From: Deltaproteobacteria bacterium
Lineage (GTDB): Bacteria; Desulfobacterota; Syntrophia; Syntrophales; UBA5619
Direction: 5' to 3'
Length of the DNA: 8,868 bases
NCBI GenBank assembly: GCA_026388345.1
Contig: JAPLJY010000048.1
Span: 1-8,868, forward strand
Of the stretch, positions 6,281 to 8,868 are shown piece after piece. Positions within the stretch are counted from its first letter, which is position 1; each line of letters starts with the position of its first letter. The position numbers and the translations under genes were made by a program. The notes beneath the pieces are model-generated. The model did no database searches and had not been told where the DNA came from. It was given only the letters and a program-made list of their open reading frames with translations.

Positions 6281-6640
6281 CGGCCTTATTCGACGCAACA
6301 AATGCGGAGATTGTTCATAACCCCCTGGCTTGAATGGTTCCTGGGATGTCTTGATCGCGCTATTGACGGCGCGGAACATATCCTGGCCGGCATCTTCTAT
6401 AAGGCCCATTTCTGGGAGGCTCATACTCGCAAGCCATTCAATGAACGCCAGCGAGCCGTCATCAACCGGCTGTTCGACGGTTTTGAAGGCAAACTGACTT
6501 CTTCCAAATGGGCCAAACTGGCCAAATGCTCGCAGGATACCGCCCTGAGGGACATTGACGATCTGGTGAAGCGTGGTGTTTTGGTGAAAGAGCCGGGAGG
6601 CGGTCGCAGCACAAGTTATGCCTTGGCGAACGATGGATAA
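6281..6640 (+). pseudogene. Fic-family protein, C-terminal remnant
   Basis: The plus-strand frame opens after a TAG at 6278-6280; the first ATG is at 6302. It matches the C-terminal third of Fic/DUF4172-type proteins, which normally transfer AMP or a similar group to target proteins. Seen here are ITPWLEWFLGCLDRAIDGAE (residues 6-25 from the ATG), then NERQRAVINRLFDGFEGKLT (47-66) and a winged-helix DNA-binding region SSKWAKLAKCSQDTALRDIDDLVKRGVL (67-94), ending with GGGRSTSYALA. The N-terminal domain and the catalytic HPFxxGNGR core are absent from the window in every frame. The residues before the ATG (RPYSTQQMRR) faintly recall the segment preceding ITPWLEWFL in intact members, suggesting an internal deletion. 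No ribosome site precedes the ATG. It is most likely a dead fragment; expression as a free winged-helix protein cannot be excluded. Confidence 0.75.
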
Positions 6641-6687
6641 AGTGATCGCGGGGTCGTAACGCGATGCCCATGGCGGTAAAATATTTC

Positions 6688-6717
6688 TTGACAAAGGGCC
6701 GCCGCTTGGGTCATAAA
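6688..6717 (+). promoter_or_regulatory. Possible promoter of a short plus-strand RNA
   Basis: A perfect TTGACA (6688-6693) is followed after 18 bp by CATAAA (6712-6717, 4 of 6). A start near 6724 would give a transcript of about 65 bases, ending at the hairpin at 6759-6788. There is no downstream gene on this strand for it to serve. A 17-codon frame (6737-6790) lacks a ribosome site. Confidence 0.25.
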
Positions 6718-6758
6718 GTAGCCAACTCATCTACCAATGGAGGCAGAAGGAGCTCGGG

Positions 6759-6788
6759 GACCGCCTGAAAAGGCGGTCGCTGTATTTT
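6759..6788 (+). terminator. Hairpin with GAAA tetraloop, probable terminator
   Basis: GACCGCCT (6759-6766), loop GAAA, AGGCGGTC (6771-6778) form a perfect 8-bp GC-rich stem followed by GCTGTATTTT, a short imperfect U-tract. It sits between the convergent Fic remnant (plus) and the RlfA-like gene (minus), where a terminator is expected. On the minus strand no T-run follows it, so it serves mainly the plus strand. Confidence 0.55.
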
Positions 6789-7275
6789 AGGACCTTTTCT
6801 CATAACGCCTTAACAAATCCTTACGTCCCCACTCTGAATCCACGTAATACGCAGTAACCCAGAATAGCGCCTTTTTCTTCTTTTGGAGAATGAGCACATA
6901 GTCATATTCGGCAAGCCAGATGTAATGTCGTACCCCGATGTCCTTTGCGCCATGATCATAATCAAATACCTTGATTTCACTTCTTTCAATGCTTTCCATC
7001 GTCGGCCGCGCCCAGGACAAACGCTCGGCGCGTCGGTAATCCGGCAATCTTTCCGCGCTTTCTCGATCTTTTCTAGAAACGACATGCCAGAACCCCTCTT
7101 CCTTATCATGTCCATCCGGCAACACTCTGTTGTCATAAATGATCCTCATCCCGCGATGATGGACGGCGCCTTTCTTATAATCTCGGCAAAAGACGGCATA
7201 AAGCCGCTCCAGAATATCTTCCCACGTCCCCTGCAAGTCAAGAATCGGCGGCAGAAACTCCGGCATCTTGGTCAT
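6787..7275 (-). CDS. RlfA-like ('phage P1-related') protein of unknown function
   Basis: This protein has about 162 residues. Numbered from the ATG at 7281, the landmarks are RLYAVFCRDYKKG (26-38), FWHVVSRK (64-71), the basic RRAERLSWARP stretch (83-93) with Trp90, YIWLAEYDYVLILQ (120-133) and FWVTAYYVDSEWGRKDLLRRYEKR (140-163). From memory this pattern matches small proteins annotated RlfA or phage P1-related. The alternating helix/strand layout with conserved His, Arg and a final 'VTAY' strand recalls barnase/EndoU/RelE-fold nucleases, but that is inference. Two ATGs are possible. The one at 7275 is preferred because GGGAGG then lies 7 bases upstream and the start shares its A with the stop of the DUF3800 gene (TGATG), giving translational coupling. 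The ATG at 7281 would put GGGAGG only 1 base away. The two genes form one operon. Confidence 0.75.
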   Translation of the reverse strand: MTKMPEFLPPILDLQGTWEDILERLYAVFCRDYKKGAVHHRGMRIIYDNRVLPDGHDKEEGFWHVVSRKDRESAERLPDYRRAERLSWARPTMESIERSEIKVFDYDHGAKDIGVRHYIWLAEYDYVLILQKKKKALFWVTAYYVDSEWGRKDLLRRYEKRS

Positions 7276-7979
7276 CAGCATGCCTCCCTTGGTGAGAAGA
7301 CGAAGAGATTGAACTTTTCTTCCCAGGGGGGCGTGCTCGTTTGCAAGCTCCTTCCGGATAATTGACAGATCCGATCGATTAATTTCAATTTTGTCTGATT
7401 GCCTGTTAGAGATCGATTTTTATAAGCTATTGCCCCCATTAAAAAATCGGCGATCTGCAAAAGTTCCACTTCCTTGGAGTGGACATGCTGTATTCTGCGA
7501 ATGACTTTCCTGTCGAAGTCGTGAAGCTTGTTGGATAGAACATCTTTCAGGTAGTCAATTTTCAGTTGGCTGCGGGTATCCTTAATATCCAGATAGACGT
7601 CATACTGATCCGTATCCGAAATGATATTACGGAGCAGATAATAATACATTTTGTAGTAAAAAGAATCATGGCTCCCCTGATTGTAATATTCATGATCCAG
7701 TTTTGCTTTATCGTTTACAATGAGGCACCGGAAATTGAGATTGGCTGATGAAAAGAAAAGATCGACCGTTTCAAGAAAGAATGATTCCCTGGACTCGGAA
7801 ACCTTTGTCCATTTCAATTCTCCTCTTGTCCGATGTCTTTCCTTCAGTGCCCGCAATGCCGCATTATGCTGCCTGGTCTCTTCCTGGGGACACCAAACAG
7901 CGCTAAAAAGCATGATCGGTTGGTGATCGTGCTCCAGGTGGCAGCTTTCATCACAGTAAATGTTAATAATTTTAGACAT
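7275..7979 (-). CDS. DUF3800 domain protein, RNase H-like fold candidate
   Basis: This 234-residue protein has the hallmarks of DUF3800: IYCDES at the N-terminus (Asp10, Glu11), RGELKW (Glu54), an acidic strand YLDIKD (Asp131, Asp134) and VELLQIADFLMGAI (171-184, Asp178) near the end. These spaced acidic residues are what an RNase H-like nuclease would use to bind metal, so DNA or RNA cleavage is a reasonable but unproven idea. DUF3800 genes are frequent on mobile elements. The ATG at 7979 is preceded by AGGTGA about 6 bases away. It is the first gene of a pair with the RlfA-like gene. Its base composition is clearly AT-richer than the maturase and hydrolase genes to the left, a sign of horizontal origin. 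Confidence 0.85.
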   Translation of the reverse strand: MSKIINIYCDESCHLEHDHQPIMLFSAVWCPQEETRQHNAALRALKERHRTRGELKWTKVSESRESFFLETVDLFFSSANLNFRCLIVNDKAKLDHEYYNQGSHDSFYYKMYYYLLRNIISDTDQYDVYLDIKDTRSQLKIDYLKDVLSNKLHDFDRKVIRRIQHVHSKEVELLQIADFLMGAIAYKNRSLTGNQTKLKLIDRICQLSGRSLQTSTPPWEEKFNLFVFSPREAC

Positions 7980-8082
7980 ATCTCTTCACCTAAAATGGTA
8001 TTCCTATCTTTCGGCTATCTCTTTATGGACACATAACCGCTTCGTCCCCTCGAAGGTCGGAGATAATAACAATTTCCCCAAC

Positions 8083-8088
8083 ATTATA
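8083..8088 (-). promoter_or_regulatory. Possible -10 box of the DUF3800 operon
   Basis: A perfect TATAAT on the minus strand lies in an AT-rich stretch about 105 bases upstream of the DUF3800 ATG. No convincing -35 is found at 16-18 bp, so either an activator is needed or this is chance in AT-rich DNA. A second near-match, TATTAT (8069-8064), lies closer to the gene. Confidence 0.3.
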
Positions 8089-8115
8089 AACTTGCTATGT
8101 TTTTTCAGATTGCCA

Positions 8116-8147
8116 CGTTTATTATCTCTCCTGCAGGATAATAAACG
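8116..8147. repeat. Perfect 11-bp inverted repeat between the Abi_C and DUF3800 genes
   Basis: CGTTTATTATC (8116-8126) and GATAATAAACG (8137-8147) are exact reverse complements with a 10-base loop. A third copy of the core GATAATAA occurs at 8062-8069. The whole 236-base gap (7980-8215) holds nothing else recognisable. The repeat could be a regulator's operator for the DUF3800 operon, or a weak terminator hairpin for the Abi_C gene; no T-run follows the stem on the minus strand. An operator reading fits better. Confidence 0.6.
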
Positions 8148-8215
8148 ATGCCTGACGGTCAAGTTGTTCCATATCTTCGCAGATCTGGTTAGAGGTAATT
8201 TGCCTCTTTTTCTCT

Positions 8216-8868
8216 TTATGCGCTTGGCTCATTCAGCTTTGTATCCAAATAGTGAAGGAGAGACCTCACGATATTTACCATTAACATTGCTTCAGGTGCG
8301 CCCAGGAGTTTTGGATTCGGGTGGGCGATGCTTGCCCGGTTTCTAATGGTATTCAGCGCATCAACAATCGTGCTCAGGGAACGGATAACCCTTGTTATCT
8401 CCTCGTCACGCGGTCCTTTGACTACAAATTTTGGATGCTTGTCCCGAATTACCCCAAGTAGCGTTGGCATATTGGCGTCGTTCGAAACTGCAATGCTTGC
8501 AGCATCGCAAATTGCGTGAAGAAATCCGTGAAAAGCGGTATGGACTCTATCAACACCACTCGTGGCATCATGCTTTTCGATCAGGGTTTCTGCATCATTG
8601 AGCGCCCGTTCGACCACATCACTAGTAATCGAAGGGTGAGGTAGCACAACCGGGGAAGATCCCCGTAGGCGCGTAATCCACCCTTGAATCTCGCGTCCAC
8701 GCTCTTCTGTCCTTAATTCAGACGAAACAACCGGATAGAGATGCAGGATCCCTTCGAGGATCTTCGCTTGGACTTGGGGACAACTCTCAGCAATAATTTT
8801 TGTGAACCGTTCTCTTGTTGTCCCTTGGATTGCATCGGGATTTATGTCGAGCCCCAAGTCGGTATAGA
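8216..8868 (-). CDS. Abortive-infection C-terminal (Abi_C) family protein, 5' end outside window
   Basis: This is the last 216 or so codons of a gene that enters from the right edge. The frame is open to base 8868; the only start candidate seen is a TTG at 8857 with no ribosome site, so the true start is probably outside. The C-terminal half matches the Abi_C domain: VHTAFHGFLHAICDAAS (residues 105-121 counted from the TTG), then a helical region and IVDALNTIRNRASIAHPNP (164-182), followed by APEAMLMVNIVRSLLHYLD (187-205). The RN-x5-H (Arg172, Asn173, His179) fits the catalytic motif of HEPN ribonucleases, which cleave RNA in phage-abortive systems. The protein is soluble and largely helical. 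It lies upstream of the DUF3800 operon on the same strand but 236 bases away, so it is likely separately transcribed. The role in phage defence is inferred from the family. Confidence 0.78.
   Translation of the reverse strand, partial: YTDLGLDINPDAIQGTTRERFTKIIAESCPQVQAKILEGILHLYPVVSSELRTEERGREIQGWITRLRGSSPVVLPHPSITSDVVERALNDAETLIEKHDATSGVDRVHTAFHGFLHAICDAASIAVSNDANMPTLLGVIRDKHPKFVVKGPRDEEITRVIRSLSTIVDALNTIRNRASIAHPNPKLLGAPEAMLMVNIVRSLLHYLDTKLNEPSA

Noticed and set aside
6209..6730. Minus-strand frame of 173 codons over the Fic remnant
   Set aside because: It has no ribosome site and no family pattern; the opposite frame matches Fic C-termini closely.
6737..6790. Possible 17-residue peptide (ATG to TAG) ahead of and through the hairpin
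   Set aside because: It has no Shine-Dalgarno and the hairpin occupies most of the frame; a terminator is the simpler explanation.
1..8868. CRISPR array, tRNA, rRNA or insertion sequence
   Set aside because: No regularly spaced repeats, cloverleaf sequence, transposase frame or terminal inverted repeats were seen on either strand.

Overview
The window looks like a piece of an environmental Gram-negative, probably anaerobic, bacterial chromosome. A Desulfobacterota-like (deltaproteobacterial) source is a guess. It rests on an oxygen-sensitive radical SAM sulfatase-maturase-type enzyme, an SBP lipoprotein, a Tat-exported hydrolase and classical sigma70 promoters. No ribosomal or other phylogenetic marker is present, so the taxonomy is weak.

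Layout. Positions 1-4114 are all on the minus strand. They hold the first 12 codons of an unidentified gene at the left edge, an SLC13/DASS-type anion permease (115-1521), the C-terminal half of a polar amino-acid ABC permease (1644-1970, a truncated remnant), an amino-acid-type substrate-binding lipoprotein (1990-2730), a 484-base intergenic stretch with a strong promoter, an 11-bp direct repeat and a possible structured RNA, and a Tat-exported dienelactone hydrolase (3215-4114). A 115-bp divergent spacer separates the hydrolase from a plus-strand anaerobic sulfatase-maturase-like radical SAM/SPASM enzyme with a C-terminal SEC-C zinc motif (4230-5492).

From 5585 to the right edge the content changes to accessory, defence-like genes: a complete higBA toxin-antitoxin pair on the minus strand with a recognisable promoter and palindromic operator; a 5'-truncated Fic-family gene on the plus strand; a promoter-to-hairpin interval that could be a short RNA; a two-gene minus-strand operon of a DUF3800 protein followed by an RlfA-like ('phage P1-related') protein; and the 3' part of an abortive-infection C-terminal (Abi_C) protein with an HEPN-like RN-x5-H motif, running off the right edge. 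The stretch from about 7280 to 8215 is visibly more AT-rich than the very GC-rich hydrolase/maturase region, which fits recent acquisition.

How the genes fit together. The left half is nutrient uptake and processing, but the ABC importer is broken: no intact permease and no ATPase are present. The right half is a small degrading defence/toxin island. The best candidate for a little-described system is the DUF3800 + RlfA-like pair, which is translationally coupled by a TGATG overlap and flanked by an Abi_C gene and a perfect 11-bp inverted repeat. No function is proven by the sequence alone.
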